Source: an uncultured Pelagibacteraceae bacterium (GTDB lineage: Bacteria; Pseudomonadota; Alphaproteobacteria; Pelagibacterales; Pelagibacteraceae). Taken from it: a DNA stretch of 64,000 bases. The stretch covers positions 1 to 64,000 of the forward strand of contig CACLNT010000002.1 of the NCBI GenBank assembly GCA_902608385.1, in the 5' to 3' direction. Positions 21,853 through 32,725 of the stretch are shown here, piece by piece. How positions within the stretch are numbered: position 1 is the stretch's first letter; each line of letters begins with the position of its first letter. The notes under the pieces are model-generated. The model ran no database searches. It worked only from the letters and a program-made list of their open reading frames with translations, and was not told the origin of the DNA. The position numbers were made by a program, and so were the translations under genes.

Positions 21853-23176
21853 TTTTTTTATCTAATAAATGTTGATCAACTAAATATGGTATATTTTTGC
21901 TTTGTTTTATAATTGGATTAAAATTATTTTTTTTCTCAATTTCTTTTTTAAAATTCCTTAATAATCCTTGGACAGGCCAAGCTGAACCTTCTCCAAATGC
22001 ACAAATTGTATGTCCTTCAATTTGTTTTGTAACATCCATTAGCATGTTAACTTCATCTTTTGATGCTTCACCTCTTGACATACGTTCAAGCATTCTCCAC
22101 ATCCATCCAGTTCCCTCTCTACATGGTGTACATTGGCCACAACTTTCATGTTTATAAAACCTAGCAATTCTTGCTATGCATTTAATTATGTCTTGATCGT
22201 TATTTATTACAACTACTCCTGCAGTGCCTAGTCCACTTTTTTCCTGAATTAATGAATCAAAATCCATTGTGATTGTATCGCATGTTTTTTTTGGTAACAA
22301 AGGCATTGAAGATCCACCAGGAATTACTGCTTTCAAATTTTCCCATCCGCCAATTACTCCTCCTGCATGATTTTCTATTAAATTTTTTAATGGAATCCCC
22401 ATTTCTTCTTCAACATTGCAAGGATTATTGACATTTCCTGAAATACAAAAAATTTTACTACCTGTATTTTTAGGTTTTCCTAATGATGCAAACCATTTGC
22501 TACCTCTTCGTAATATTGTTGGAACAACCGCAATAGTTTCAACATTGTTAATAATAGTTGGACATCCGTATAATCCTATTAAAGCAGGAAAAGGAGGTTT
22601 TAATCTTGGTTGTCCTTTCTTGCCTTCCAAACTTTCAAGTAGGGCCGTTTCTTCTCCACAAATATACGCTCCAGCTCCATAATGAATAAAAATATCAAAA
22701 TCCCACCCAGTCCCAGATGCATTTTTGCCAATTAAATTTTTTTGATAAGCTTCATCAATTGCTTTTTGAAGTTTTTCTCCTTCATTAAAATATTCTCCTC
22801 TTATATATATATAACAAACATGGGCATTGACTGCGTAAGAAGCAATCAAACAACCTTCAATTAATTTATGTGGTTCAAACCTTAAAATATCCCTATCTTT
22901 ACATGTTCCAGGCTCTGACTCATCCGCATTAATTATTAAATAATGAGGTCTTGATTTAACTTCTTTGGGTGCAAAAGACCACTTTAAACCAGTTGGAAAA
23001 CCAGCCCCTCCTCTTCCCCTAAGTTCAGATGCTTTAATTTCGTTGATTATCCAGTCCCTACCTTTTGAGCACAATTCTTTTGTATTAATCCAATCTCCTC
23101 TTTCCTGTGCACACTTAACGTCAACACCCTTGTCGTTATAAAGATTTTTAAATATTCTATTTTCGTCCTTAAGCAT
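21845..23176 (-). CDS. nuoF: NADH-quinone oxidoreductase subunit F
   Basis: [44 protein letters not shown]. Confidence 0.97.
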   Translation of the reverse strand: MLKDENRIFKNLYNDKGVDVKCAQERGDWINTKELCSKGRDWIINEIKASELRGRGGAGFPTGLKWSFAPKEVKSRPHYLIINADESEPGTCKDRDILRFEPHKLIEGCLIASYAVNAHVCYIYIRGEYFNEGEKLQKAIDEAYQKNLIGKNASGTGWDFDIFIHYGAGAYICGEETALLESLEGKKGQPRLKPPFPALIGLYGCPTIINNVETIAVVPTILRRGSKWFASLGKPKNTGSKIFCISGNVNNPCNVEEEMGIPLKNLIENHAGGVIGGWENLKAVIPGGSSMPLLPKKTCDTITMDFDSLIQEKSGLGTAGVVVINNDQDIIKCIARIARFYKHESCGQCTPCREGTGWMWRMLERMSRGEASKDEVNMLMDVTKQIEGHTICAFGEGSAWPVQGLLRNFKKEIEKKNNFNPIIKQSKNIPYLVDQHLLDKKNA

Positions 23177-23777
23177 TTTTTGTGTCCATTAGTGTTTTTC
23201 TGTTGTTTTCAGGTTCAGTGTTTAGTCGACCTCTATACGATCCAGGTTTAGGAGTTTCTCCTTTTAAAATTTGATCTATTATTTTTAATGTTTTTTCTTT
23301 ATCCAAATCTTCATAATAATCATTATTAATTTGTATCATAGGAGCATTTACACACGCTCCTAAACATTCAACTTCCATCCAAGAGCAGTTTTTGTCTTTT
23401 GATAATTCATTTTCATTCGGTGATATTTTTTCTTTACATGCTTCCACTAATTTATAAGCACCTCTAATCATACATGGAGTAGTAGTACATACTTGAATAA
23501 AATGATTACCAACAGGAGTTAAATTATACATCGTGTAAAAAGTTGCTACTTCATAAACTTTAATATAAGGCATCTCTAAAAACTTACCTATATATTTAAT
23601 TGCAGACAGAGGTATCCAATTATTGTTTTGTTTTTGTGCCAAATAAAGCAGAGGCATTACCGCGCTCTGTTGTTTTCCATCAGGATATTTATTAATTATT
23701 TTTTTAACTTTTTCTAAATTATCTAAAGTAAATTCAAATTTATCTGGTTGTTCTTTCGATATTTTTTTAATACTCAT
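23169..23777 (-). CDS. nuoE: NADH-quinone oxidoreductase subunit E
   Basis: [38 protein letters not shown]. Confidence 0.96.
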   Translation of the reverse strand: MSIKKISKEQPDKFEFTLDNLEKVKKIINKYPDGKQQSAVMPLLYLAQKQNNNWIPLSAIKYIGKFLEMPYIKVYEVATFYTMYNLTPVGNHFIQVCTTTPCMIRGAYKLVEACKEKISPNENELSKDKNCSWMEVECLGACVNAPMIQINNDYYEDLDKEKTLKIIDQILKGETPKPGSYRGRLNTEPENNRKTLMDTKNA

Positions 23778-24949
23778 CTGTCAATTTCTCCAAAAACTAC
23801 ATCGAGTGATCCTAAAACAGCTGGAACATCTGCCAACATATGGCCTTTAATTAAGTAATCCATAGCTTGGAGATGTGAAAATCCAGGTGCTCTAATTTTA
23901 CATTTGTAAGGTTTATTTGTACCATCCGAAATTAAATAAACACCAAATTCACCTTTGGGTGCTTCAACTGCGGTATAAATTTCATCTTTTTCAACACGAT
24001 ATCCTTCTGTAAATAATTTAAAATGATGAATTAATGCTTCCATAGATTCTTTAAGTTCTTTTTTTGGTGGTGGAGTTATTTTTGCATCTTCTGATTTAAC
24101 GGCACCTTTTGGCATCATTGACAAACATTGTTTAATAATTTCTACACTTTCTTTCATTTCTTCAATCCTGCACAAATATCTATCGTAACAATCGCCATTT
24201 TTTCCAATAGGTATTTTAAAATTCACTTGATTGTAACAATCATATGGTTGTGATTTTCTTAAATCCCAAGGAATACCAGAGCCTCTCATCATAACTCCTG
24301 AAAAAGAATAATCTAATGCATCTTCTTTTGACACTATGCCAATATCAACATTCCTTTGTTTAAAAATTCTATTATCGGTAAGTAAAGTTTCAAGATCGTT
24401 TATAATTTTAGGAAAAGTTTCACAGAACTTAGCAATATCGTTATCTAAACCTCTAGGTAAATCTTTATGAACTCCTCCGGCTCTAATATAATTAGCATGA
24501 AGCCTTGACCCAGAGACACGTTCATAAAAAGTCATTAAAGTTTCTCTTTCTTCAAATCCCCATAATGAAGGAGTTAAAGCTCCAACATCCAGAGCATGAG
24601 TAGTAATATTTAAAATATGACTTAAAATTCTACCTATTTCACAAAACATAACTCTTATAAATTGTGCTCTTGCAGGAACTTCAATTTTAAGTATTTTTTC
24701 TATAGCTAAAGCGAATGCATGCTCTTGATTCATTGGTGCAACGTAGTCCAACCTATCAAAATAAGGTACGGCCTGCATATAAGTTTTGTTTTCAATCAAT
24801 TTTTCAGTTCCTCTGTGAAGCAGACCAATGTGAGGATCAGCTTTTTCTACAACTTCTCCATCAAGTTCAAGTATCAATCTTAAAACACCATGAGCGGCAG
24901 GATGTTGAGGCCCAAAATTAAGATTTAAAGTTTTATTTTTTTTTGGCAT
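23774..24949 (-). CDS. nuoD: NADH-quinone oxidoreductase subunit D
   Basis: [38 protein letters not shown]. Confidence 0.97.
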   Translation of the reverse strand: MPKKNKTLNLNFGPQHPAAHGVLRLILELDGEVVEKADPHIGLLHRGTEKLIENKTYMQAVPYFDRLDYVAPMNQEHAFALAIEKILKIEVPARAQFIRVMFCEIGRILSHILNITTHALDVGALTPSLWGFEERETLMTFYERVSGSRLHANYIRAGGVHKDLPRGLDNDIAKFCETFPKIINDLETLLTDNRIFKQRNVDIGIVSKEDALDYSFSGVMMRGSGIPWDLRKSQPYDCYNQVNFKIPIGKNGDCYDRYLCRIEEMKESVEIIKQCLSMMPKGAVKSEDAKITPPPKKELKESMEALIHHFKLFTEGYRVEKDEIYTAVEAPKGEFGVYLISDGTNKPYKCKIRAPGFSHLQAMDYLIKGHMLADVPAVLGSLDVVFGEIDR

Positions 24950-25539
24950 TATTCTTTTGTTTTTTCTTTAATATATTTTGTTCCTTCCCAAGGACTTTGA
25001 TAATCAAAGTTTCTATAGTTTTGCTCAAGTTTGACAGGTTCATAAATAACTTTTTTTTGATCTTCACTGTAGCGAACTTCGGTATGTCCAGTTAAAGGAA
25101 AATCTTTTCTTAAAGGAAAACCTTTAAAATCATAATCAGTTAATATTCTCCTTAAATCAGGATGATCTTTAAATTTTACACCATACATGTCAAAAACCTC
25201 TCTTTCCATCCAATTGGCAGATGGAAAAATTTTTGTTAACGATGAAACAACTTCGTTTTCATTTATTAAACAACTGATTACAATTCTTTGATTAAATTGA
25301 TGACTTAGAAGTAAATAAATCATCTTAAATCTTTTTGAATTTTCTGGGTAGTCAACAGCAGTAATATCAATTAGTTGCTTGAATTTAGTATCATTGTTTA
25401 TTTTAAGAAATAAAATTACATCTAACAAATCTTCATTATCAATGCTTAAATAAAGTTGCTCATGAGAAATATTAGAATCGTTAATTTTTGTTGTAAGTTC
25501 TGAGTTAATTTTTTTTTCTAAATCTGATAAACTTTTCAT
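24949..25539 (-). CDS. nuoC: NADH-quinone oxidoreductase subunit C
   Basis: [42 protein letters not shown]. Confidence 0.96.
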   Translation of the reverse strand: MKSLSDLEKKINSELTTKINDSNISHEQLYLSIDNEDLLDVILFLKINNDTKFKQLIDITAVDYPENSKRFKMIYLLLSHQFNQRIVISCLINENEVVSSLTKIFPSANWMEREVFDMYGVKFKDHPDLRRILTDYDFKGFPLRKDFPLTGHTEVRYSEDQKKVIYEPVKLEQNYRNFDYQSPWEGTKYIKEKTKE

Positions 25540-25545
25540 TTACCT

Positions 25546-26061
25546 TTATCTTTCTAAAGATCCGCTATTTCTGATTTTTTTTTGTAATTGTAATATTCCA
25601 TACAACAATGCCTCTGCTGATGGAGGGCAACCTGGTACATAAATATCTACAGGTACAATTCGATCGCATCCTCTAACTACAGAATAAGAGTAATGATAGT
25701 AACCTCCACCATTTGCACAGCTACCCATAGATATAACGTATCTAGGTTCTGGCATTTGGTCATAAACTTTTCTAAGAGCTGGTGCCATTTTATTTGTTAA
25801 CGTTCCAGCTACAATCATAACATCAGATTGCCTAGGGGACCCGCGGGGCGCAGCACCAAATCTTTCAAGATCATATCTTGGCATTGAAGTTTGCATCATT
25901 TCAACGGCACAACAAGCAAGACCAAAAGTCATCCAGTGTAAAGATCCAGCTCTTGACCAATTTATTAAATTATCAAAGCTTGTTGTTATAAAACCATTTT
26001 TGCTAAAATCTTCTGCCAACTTTTTAAACTCATCAGGGATTTTTTTATTATCTAGTTGCAT
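25546..26061 (-). CDS. nuoB: NADH-quinone oxidoreductase subunit B
   Basis: [48 protein letters not shown]. Confidence 0.97.
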   Translation of the reverse strand: MQLDNKKIPDEFKKLAEDFSKNGFITTSFDNLINWSRAGSLHWMTFGLACCAVEMMQTSMPRYDLERFGAAPRGSPRQSDVMIVAGTLTNKMAPALRKVYDQMPEPRYVISMGSCANGGGYYHYSYSVVRGCDRIVPVDIYVPGCPPSAEALLYGILQLQKKIRNSGSLER

Positions 26062-26064
26062 TAT

Positions 26065-26433
26065 TTATTCCCAATCTAATGCTCCTTTTTTCCATTCATA
26101 AATAAAACCAACTGTTAAAATAAAAAGAAATATCATCATAGAGCAAAATCCTAACAAGCCAATATTTCCTAATGTGATTGCCCATGGAAAAAGAAATGCA
26201 ATTTCTAAGTCAAATATAATAAATAAAATTGCAACTAAATAAAATCTAACATCAAATTCTATTCTTGAATCGTCAAAAGCTTCAAAACCACATTCATAAG
26301 CAGATAACTTTTCTGGGTCTGGTTTTTTTGGTGATAAAATAAAATTTAGAACAATAAAAGCTACACTTAAACCTAACGCAATTATTAAAAATATAATTAT
26401 AGATAAATAATCTTTTAAAAAATCAGATAACAT
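26065..26433 (-). CDS. nuoA: NADH-quinone oxidoreductase subunit A
   Basis: [42 protein letters not shown]. Confidence 0.96.
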   Translation of the reverse strand: MLSDFLKDYLSIIIFLIIALGLSVAFIVLNFILSPKKPDPEKLSAYECGFEAFDDSRIEFDVRFYLVAILFIIFDLEIAFLFPWAITLGNIGLLGFCSMMIFLFILTVGFIYEWKKGALDWE

Positions 26434-26532
26434 AGAATTATATATATATGCTTTTTAAGCAAAATATAAAGATAACTTAAAGTCACATTTATTAACAAAC
26501 GTTTAACGATTTAATAAAACTTATTAATTAAG

Positions 26533-26609
26533 TGGCGGGAGTGAAGGGACTCGAACCCTCGACCTATCGCGTGACAGGCGATCGCTCTAACCAACTGAGC
26601 TACACCCCC
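26533..26609 (-). tRNA. tRNA-Asp (GTC)
   Basis: Reverse complement GGGGGTGTAGCTCAGTTGGTTAGAGCGATCGCCTGTCACGCGATAGGTCGAGGGTTCGAGTCCCTTCACTCCCGCCA folds as a cloverleaf; anticodon GTC; encoded CCA. Confidence 0.96.
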
Positions 26610-26620
26610 CCCAATATTTG

Positions 26621-26696
26621 TGGTGGGCAGTAAAGGACTCGAACCTTTGGCCCTCTCGGTGTAAACGAGATGCTCTACCAACTGAGCTAACCGCCC
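26621..26696 (-). tRNA. tRNA-Val (TAC)
   Basis: Reverse complement GGGCGGTTAGCTCAGTTGGTAGAGCATCTCGTTTACACCGAGAGGGCCAAAGGTTCGAGTCCTTTACTGCCCACCA; anticodon TAC; encoded CCA. Confidence 0.96.
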
Positions 26697-26742
26697 TAAA
26701 ACAAGGCTCTATATAACAACAATTCATTTGCAAGTGAAGCAA

Positions 26743-28197
26743 TTATTTGAATAATTTTATCAAATCATCTTTCATCTCTGAAAATACTGAGTCCCAATCA
26801 CCATCAGTTTTTTGGCGAAATATTTTCATATTTGAATACCAAGGTGAATCTGGTCTATTTTCAAACCATCTCCATTCAGCATATTTTTGAATTAGCAAAA
26901 AAGTTTTTTTTCCAAGCGATCCTGATAAATGTGCAATTGATGTATCAGATGTAATTATTAAATCTAAATTAGATATTAATTCTGCGGTATCTACAAATGG
27001 AGCGTCATTATCTAAATTGTCAATTATATTCAAATTAAATTTATCTTTTTTACTTTTAATTTGATCAACTCCATTAATTTTTTGCAAACTAAATAACTTA
27101 ATACCGTCTATTTTTGAAATTTCTTCAAAATTATCTAATCTAAATGAACGACCAGCATCTTGTCTTGGATCAACACCTCCTTGCCAATTAACTCCTATAT
27201 TTTTATAATTTTTATCTAATAATTTTTTCCACTTTTCTATATTTTCAGCATTACATTTTAAATAAGGTTTGTTTGGAATGGAATTGATGTCAATTTTTAA
27301 TTTATAAGGTAAAGACATTATTGGACATTGTAGATCAAAATTCGGCAACTTATCACCTTGAGAATAAATATTTTTAAAATTAGTTGTATATTTAAATAAT
27401 TTTAACAATCTAGGATCAACTTCAACAATAACATTAGCACCTTTTTCTATAATTAAATTAACAAATCTTATAAAATGTATTTGATCACCTAAACCTTGTT
27501 CTGAATATAATAAGATTGTTTTATTTTTAATGTCTTCATTTCCATCCCATGTTCTTTTATTAAAATTTCTAATTTTATCAAAAAATAATGATGACTTCCA
27601 TCTCCATTCATAATTTTTAAAACCTTCAATAAGATTTTCTTTTTTTAATTCAATTGCCGATTTTAAAAAATGTGCATTTGCGTGATTAGAATTAATTTTT
27701 ATTACTTCATTGAAGTCATTAAGTGCCTCTTGATCTTTATGTTGTATAAATTTTACTAAACCCCTGTTTTGATAAGCGCTTGTAAAGTCAGGTTTTGCTT
27801 TAATTGCAAGGTTATAATTAAAAACAGATTCATCTAACTTGTTATTTTCTTTTAAAAGATTTGCATAATTAAATAAGGCATTTGTATTATTATCAATATC
27901 AATAGCTTTCAAATAGTCCTTTTCTGCTTTTTCAGTTTCTTTTAATTTATGATAGACTACTGCTCTGTCTGAGTATACTTCAGAATTGTTAGGTTTTGCC
28001 TTTATACACTCGCCAAATAATTTTAATGAATTGCTATAGTTTTCTAAAGAATATTCAATTAAAGCTAATAGTCTGTTAATCTGAAAATTTTTTTGATCTA
28101 TTTTTAAAACTTCCAGATATTTAATTTTTGCATCATTTAATTTATTGTTTTTATGAAAAGCTATGCCTTCTTCAATCAATTTTTTTACAGTATTCAT
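26743..28197 (-). CDS. TPR-repeat protein with C-terminal glycosyltransferase-like region
   Basis: Repeated TPR signatures in the N-terminal half (e.g. NSEVYSDRAVVYHKLKETEKAEKDYLKAIDID); C-terminal LILTSDTSIAHLSGSLGKKTFLL is typical of TPR/heptosyltransferase-like proteins. Confidence 0.75.
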   Translation of the reverse strand: MNTVKKLIEEGIAFHKNNKLNDAKIKYLEVLKIDQKNFQINRLLALIEYSLENYSNSLKLFGECIKAKPNNSEVYSDRAVVYHKLKETEKAEKDYLKAIDIDNNTNALFNYANLLKENNKLDESVFNYNLAIKAKPDFTSAYQNRGLVKFIQHKDQEALNDFNEVIKINSNHANAHFLKSAIELKKENLIEGFKNYEWRWKSSLFFDKIRNFNKRTWDGNEDIKNKTILLYSEQGLGDQIHFIRFVNLIIEKGANVIVEVDPRLLKLFKYTTNFKNIYSQGDKLPNFDLQCPIMSLPYKLKIDINSIPNKPYLKCNAENIEKWKKLLDKNYKNIGVNWQGGVDPRQDAGRSFRLDNFEEISKIDGIKLFSLQKINGVDQIKSKKDKFNLNIIDNLDNDAPFVDTAELISNLDLIITSDTSIAHLSGSLGKKTFLLIQKYAEWRWFENRPDSPWYSNMKIFRQKTDGDWDSVFSEMKDDLIKLFK

Positions 28198-28271
28198 ATA
28201 GCAAGTTTTAACTATAAATATAACATAATCTTTAAAAAAAAGAATTATTGGTTGATGAGACTAAAATAATA

Positions 28272-30659
28272 TTATTGGATGCTAGCTTGAGTCTTGTCTT
28301 CTTTTTTATTGTCTGAAATTTTTTCAGGTTCAACCCATTCTGTTGGTTTAAGTTCTTTTGTTAGAGCAATTTTTAAAACTTCATCAGCAGTTTCTACTGG
28401 AGTAATTTTAATTTCATCTTTAATTTTTTGAGGAATATCTACAAGATTTTTTTCATTATCTTTTGGAATAATAACATGTTTAATACCAGCCCTATGTGCG
28501 GCCAATAATTTTTCTTTTAAACCACCAATTTCTAGAACTTGTCCTGTTACTGTAACTTCACCTGTCATTGCAATTTCTCTATTGACAGGATTATTTGTAA
28601 TAGATGATACTATTGATGCAACCATTCCAATACCTGCTGAAGGTCCGTCTTTTGGGGTAGCTCCCTCAGGAACGTGAATGTGAAAATCTTTCTTTTCAAA
28701 TATTGGTGGAATTATTCCATACTCTAAGCTTTTTGATCGAACAAAAGATTTTGCTGCTTTAACTGACTCTTGCATTACATCGCCTAATTTTCCAGTAATT
28801 TGCATTCTACCTTTTCCTGGCATGTTTACAGTTTCAATTTTTAAAATTTCCCCACCTACTTCAGTCCATGCTAAGCCGGTAACGATACCTACTCTATTTT
28901 TATTTTCTAATTCTCCATATTTAAATTTCTTAACTCCTAAAAAATCTGAAAGATTTTTATCATCTACTACAACTTTTTTTTCTTCATTATTTACAACTTT
29001 TTTTACAACTTTTCTTGTGATTTTAGAAATTTCTCTTTCTAAGTTTCTTACGCCTGACTCACGTGTATAATTTCTAATTATTTCTTTGACTGTTCCATCT
29101 GTCACTTCAAATTCATGATCTTTTACACCATTTGCTTTAATTTGTTTTGGAAGTAAAAAATTGTTTGCAATATTAATTTTTTCATCTTCAGTATACCCGG
29201 GTATTCTAATTACTTCCATTCTATCTAATAGAGGGGGTAAAATATTTAATGTATTGGCTGTAGTCACAAACATCACATCTGAAAGATCATAGTCAACTTC
29301 TAAATAATGATCATTAAAACTAGTATTTTGTTCTGGGTCTAAAGCCTCAAGTAAAGCTGATGATGGATCACCTCTATAATCATTTCCAATTTTATCAACC
29401 TCATCAAGTAAAATTAAAGGGTTTTTAGTTCCAGCTTTTTTCATCATTTGAATAATTTTACCTGGTAATGATCCAATGTAAGTTCTTCTATGACCTCTAA
29501 TTTCAGCTTCATCTCTTATGCCCCCAAGAGACATTCTTACAAACTGTCTATTTGTAGCTTTTGCTATAGATTTTCCTAAAGATGTTTTTCCAACACCAGG
29601 AGGGCCAACTAAACATAATATTGGTCCTTTAATTTTTTCCATTCTTTTTTGAACAGCTAGAAATTCAATTATTCTTTCTTTAATTTTTTCTAAACCAAAA
29701 TGATCTTCATCTAATGTTTTTAAAGCTTTATTTAAGTCGATATCAATTTCATCTTTTTTATACCAAGGTAGATCAATCATCCAATCAAGATAATTTCTTA
29801 CCACAGTTGCTTCAGCTGACATTGGACTCATGTTTTTTAATTTTTTCAATTCTGACATGCATTTTTTTTGAACCTCTTTTGGCATTTTTGCTTTCAATAT
29901 AGATTTATTTAAACTTGAAGTTTCATCTTTGCCATCTTCAATTTCTCCAAGCTCTTTCTGAATAGCTTTAAGTTGTTCGTTTAAATAATACTCCCTTTGA
30001 GTTTTTTCCATTTGAGTTTTAACTCTACCTCTAATTCGTTTTTCAACTCCTATAATGCTTGCTTCATTCTCCATCACTTTAATAATTGCATTAAGTCTCT
30101 TTTTAACATCAATTAATTCAAATATTTGTTGTTTTTCAGTAATTGAAGTATTTAGATGTGAGGCAATATTGTCAGCAAGTATAGATGGATCTTTTAGTTC
30201 TTTTATTTTATTTATAGTCTCATTGGAAATTTTTTTATTTATCGAAGTTAGTTTTTCTAATCTTCTTACTGCAGTCAAAGCTAATGGTAATAAATTTTCA
30301 TTTTTTGGTAATTGATCATTGTGATGACTGAAATCACAAGTAATAAATTTTTCATTTTCTATAAAATCTAAAATTTTTACTCTTTTGATGCCTTCAACTA
30401 AAACTTTTACTGTTCCATCAGGTAATTTAAGAAGTTGTAATATATTTCCTTCACAACCAAACATATATACATCACTTTTTTTTGGATCATCAACCTCAGA
30501 GTTCTTTTGAGTTGCTAAAATAATTTTTTTATCATTTTTCATAACTTCATTAAGTGCTGAAATAGATTTGTCCCTACCAACAAAAAGAGGGATAATCATA
30601 CTGGGAAATACAACGATATCTCTCAAGGGCAACAACGGTAGACTTGCTTTAACTTCCAT
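28272..30659 (-). CDS. lon: ATP-dependent protease Lon
   Basis: GPPGVGKTSLGKSIA; PKDGPSAGIGM catalytic motif. Confidence 0.97.
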   Translation of the reverse strand: MEVKASLPLLPLRDIVVFPSMIIPLFVGRDKSISALNEVMKNDKKIILATQKNSEVDDPKKSDVYMFGCEGNILQLLKLPDGTVKVLVEGIKRVKILDFIENEKFITCDFSHHNDQLPKNENLLPLALTAVRRLEKLTSINKKISNETINKIKELKDPSILADNIASHLNTSITEKQQIFELIDVKKRLNAIIKVMENEASIIGVEKRIRGRVKTQMEKTQREYYLNEQLKAIQKELGEIEDGKDETSSLNKSILKAKMPKEVQKKCMSELKKLKNMSPMSAEATVVRNYLDWMIDLPWYKKDEIDIDLNKALKTLDEDHFGLEKIKERIIEFLAVQKRMEKIKGPILCLVGPPGVGKTSLGKSIAKATNRQFVRMSLGGIRDEAEIRGHRRTYIGSLPGKIIQMMKKAGTKNPLILLDEVDKIGNDYRGDPSSALLEALDPEQNTSFNDHYLEVDYDLSDVMFVTTANTLNILPPLLDRMEVIRIPGYTEDEKINIANNFLLPKQIKANGVKDHEFEVTDGTVKEIIRNYTRESGVRNLEREISKITRKVVKKVVNNEEKKVVVDDKNLSDFLGVKKFKYGELENKNRVGIVTGLAWTEVGGEILKIETVNMPGKGRMQITGKLGDVMQESVKAAKSFVRSKSLEYGIIPPIFEKKDFHIHVPEGATPKDGPSAGIGMVASIVSSITNNPVNREIAMTGEVTVTGQVLEIGGLKEKLLAAHRAGIKHVIIPKDNEKNLVDIPQKIKDEIKITPVETADEVLKIALTKELKPTEWVEPEKISDNKKEDKTQASIQ

Positions 30660-30720
30660 AAGTTAAATATGGATATTAATATTAATATTGCAACTAATTT
30701 TTTATGCTAATTAACGCATA

Positions 30721-31989
30721 TTAAGCTGCTGATGTCTTCTCAGCCTTGCTCTTGATCTGATTTTTTGAATGAACAACAATAGGTTGGCTTTGTCCCTTAA
30801 CGACAGATAGATCAATAATGACCTCTTCAACATTGTTCTGGCTTGGTAAATCATACATGGTTTTTAATAAAATATTTTCCAATATAGATCTTAATCCTCT
30901 AGCTCCAGTTTTTTTCTTTATAGCTTTGATGGCAATTTCTTTTACAGCAGAATCTTTAAATGTAAGTTTTACACCTTCTAATTTAAATAATTCTTGATAC
31001 TGTTTAATAAGTGAATTCTTTGGTTCTTGAAGAATTTTAACTAAAGATTTTTCATCCAAGTCTTCAAGAGTTGCAACTATTGGCAATCGACCAATAAATT
31101 CTGGAATTAAACCATATTTTAGTAAGTCTTCAGGCTCTAAACTTTTCATCCATTCTCCAGTTTTTTTATCTTCAGTATTTTTAACTTCAGCACCAAAACC
31201 AATTGACGTTCCCCTATCTCTTTGAGAAATAATTTTATCTAAACCTGCAAAAGCTCCTCCACAAATAAACAATATATTCGTTGTATCAACTTGCAAAAAT
31301 TCTTGTTGTGGATGTTTTCTTCCTCCTTGAGGGGGTACACTTGCAACTGTACCTTCCATAATTTTTAATAAAGCTTGTTGAACACCTTCTCCTGACACAT
31401 CTCTTGTAATTGATGGGTTTTCAGATTTTCTACTAATTTTATCAACCTCATCAATATAAACAATTCCACGTTGGGCTTTATCAACATTATAGTCAGCAGA
31501 TTGCAATAATTTTAAAATAATATTTTCAACATCTTCACCTACATAACCGGCTTCAGTTAAAGTGGTGGCGTCGGCCATTGTAAATGGAACGTCTAAAATC
31601 CTAGCGAGTGTCTGTGCTAATAAAGTTTTACCACATCCCGTAGGACCAACTAATAAAATATTTGATTTAGCTAACTCTACTGTTTTGCTAGTTTTATTTT
31701 CGTAATTTAATCTTTTGTAATGATTGTGTACCGCAACTGATAAAACTTTTTTTGCATGTTGTTGTCCAATTACATAGTCGTCTAAAACAGCACAAATTTC
31801 TTTTGGCGGTGGTAAGCCATCTTGATGTTTAACAAGGGTATCTTTGCTTTCTTCTTTAATGATATCCATGCATAGTTCAACACACTCATCACAAATAAAT
31901 ACTGTTGGGCCCGCAATCAGTTTTCTTACCTCATGCTGGCTTTTTCCACAAAAAGAACAGTAAAGAATATTTTTATTATTAGTTGTCAT
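30721..31989 (-). CDS. clpX: Clp protease ATP-binding subunit ClpX
   Basis: Zinc finger [11 protein letters not shown]...[23 protein letters not shown]. Confidence 0.97.
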   Translation of the reverse strand: MTTNNKNILYCSFCGKSQHEVRKLIAGPTVFICDECVELCMDIIKEESKDTLVKHQDGLPPPKEICAVLDDYVIGQQHAKKVLSVAVHNHYKRLNYENKTSKTVELAKSNILLVGPTGCGKTLLAQTLARILDVPFTMADATTLTEAGYVGEDVENIILKLLQSADYNVDKAQRGIVYIDEVDKISRKSENPSITRDVSGEGVQQALLKIMEGTVASVPPQGGRKHPQQEFLQVDTTNILFICGGAFAGLDKIISQRDRGTSIGFGAEVKNTEDKKTGEWMKSLEPEDLLKYGLIPEFIGRLPIVATLEDLDEKSLVKILQEPKNSLIKQYQELFKLEGVKLTFKDSAVKEIAIKAIKKKTGARGLRSILENILLKTMYDLPSQNNVEEVIIDLSVVKGQSQPIVVHSKNQIKSKAEKTSAA

Positions 31990-32081
31990 AAATTATTTTT
32001 TAACGAATCAATTAAGACACCATAATATAAGTGACTCACAATAATCAAGTATGAGTTGTGTATTTTTCAATATCTTATGTA

Positions 32082-32693
32082 TTAAGTTCGTTTTTCGACT
32101 ACTTGATCTATTAAACCAAAGTCTTTAGCATTTTTTGGAGTCATAAAATTATCTCTCTCAAGAGCTTTCTTAATTTCATCTACTGGTTTACCTGTATTTG
32201 TAGAATAAATTTCATTAAGTCTTTTTTTTAGAGAAAGAACTTCATTTGCATGTATCTCAATATCAGTTGCTTGTCCTTGAAAACCTGCCGAAGGTTGATG
32301 AACCATAATTCTTGAATTTGGCAAAGAAAATCTTTTACCCTTTTGACCTGCTGAAAGAAGAAAAGACCCCATTGAAGCAGCTTGACCAATACATAAAGTG
32401 GAAACATCTGGTTTTATATATTGCATTGTATCGTAAATTCCTAAACCTGCAGTAACTAATCCTCCAGGGCTATTTATATATAAATAAATATCTTTCTTAG
32501 AATTTTCAGATTCTAAAAATAATAATTGAGCAGTAACAACAGAAGCTACAATGTCATTAATTGGTCCAACTACAAAAACAATTCTCTCTTTTAAAAGTCT
32601 AGAATAAATATCATAAGCTCTTTCTCCTTTAGATGATTGTTCAACAACCATAGGAATTAGAGTATTCATATATTCAGGTATATTTTTTGTCAT
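32082..32693 (-). CDS. clpP: ClpP protease subunit
   Basis: [38 protein letters not shown]. Confidence 0.97.
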   Translation of the reverse strand: MTKNIPEYMNTLIPMVVEQSSKGERAYDIYSRLLKERIVFVVGPINDIVASVVTAQLLFLESENSKKDIYLYINSPGGLVTAGLGIYDTMQYIKPDVSTLCIGQAASMGSFLLSAGQKGKRFSLPNSRIMVHQPSAGFQGQATDIEIHANEVLSLKKRLNEIYSTNTGKPVDEIKKALERDNFMTPKNAKDFGLIDQVVEKRT

Positions 32694-32714
32694 AAGTTGA
32701 TTCGTTCAACTTAT
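32692..32714 (-). promoter_or_regulatory. Perfect 9-bp hairpin (5-nt loop) running into the clpP start codon
   Basis: ataagttga (32692-32700) / ttcgt loop / tcaacttat (32706-32714); on the mRNA the 3' arm UCAACUUAU is followed by G, so AU of the AUG lies in the stem. Confidence 0.6.
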
Positions 32715-32725
32715 ACAACTTGTAA

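Noticed and set aside
26065-26433. Gene order anomaly in the nuo operon
   Set aside because: All 14 subunits nuoA-N are present in standard order on one strand; ordinary.
31990-32081. Possible heat-shock (RpoH-type) promoter in the clpP-clpX gap (cttgattattgtgagtcacttatatt)
   Set aside because: Spacing between the CTTG-like and -10-like elements does not fit the expected 16-18 bp; AT-rich background makes chance matches common.
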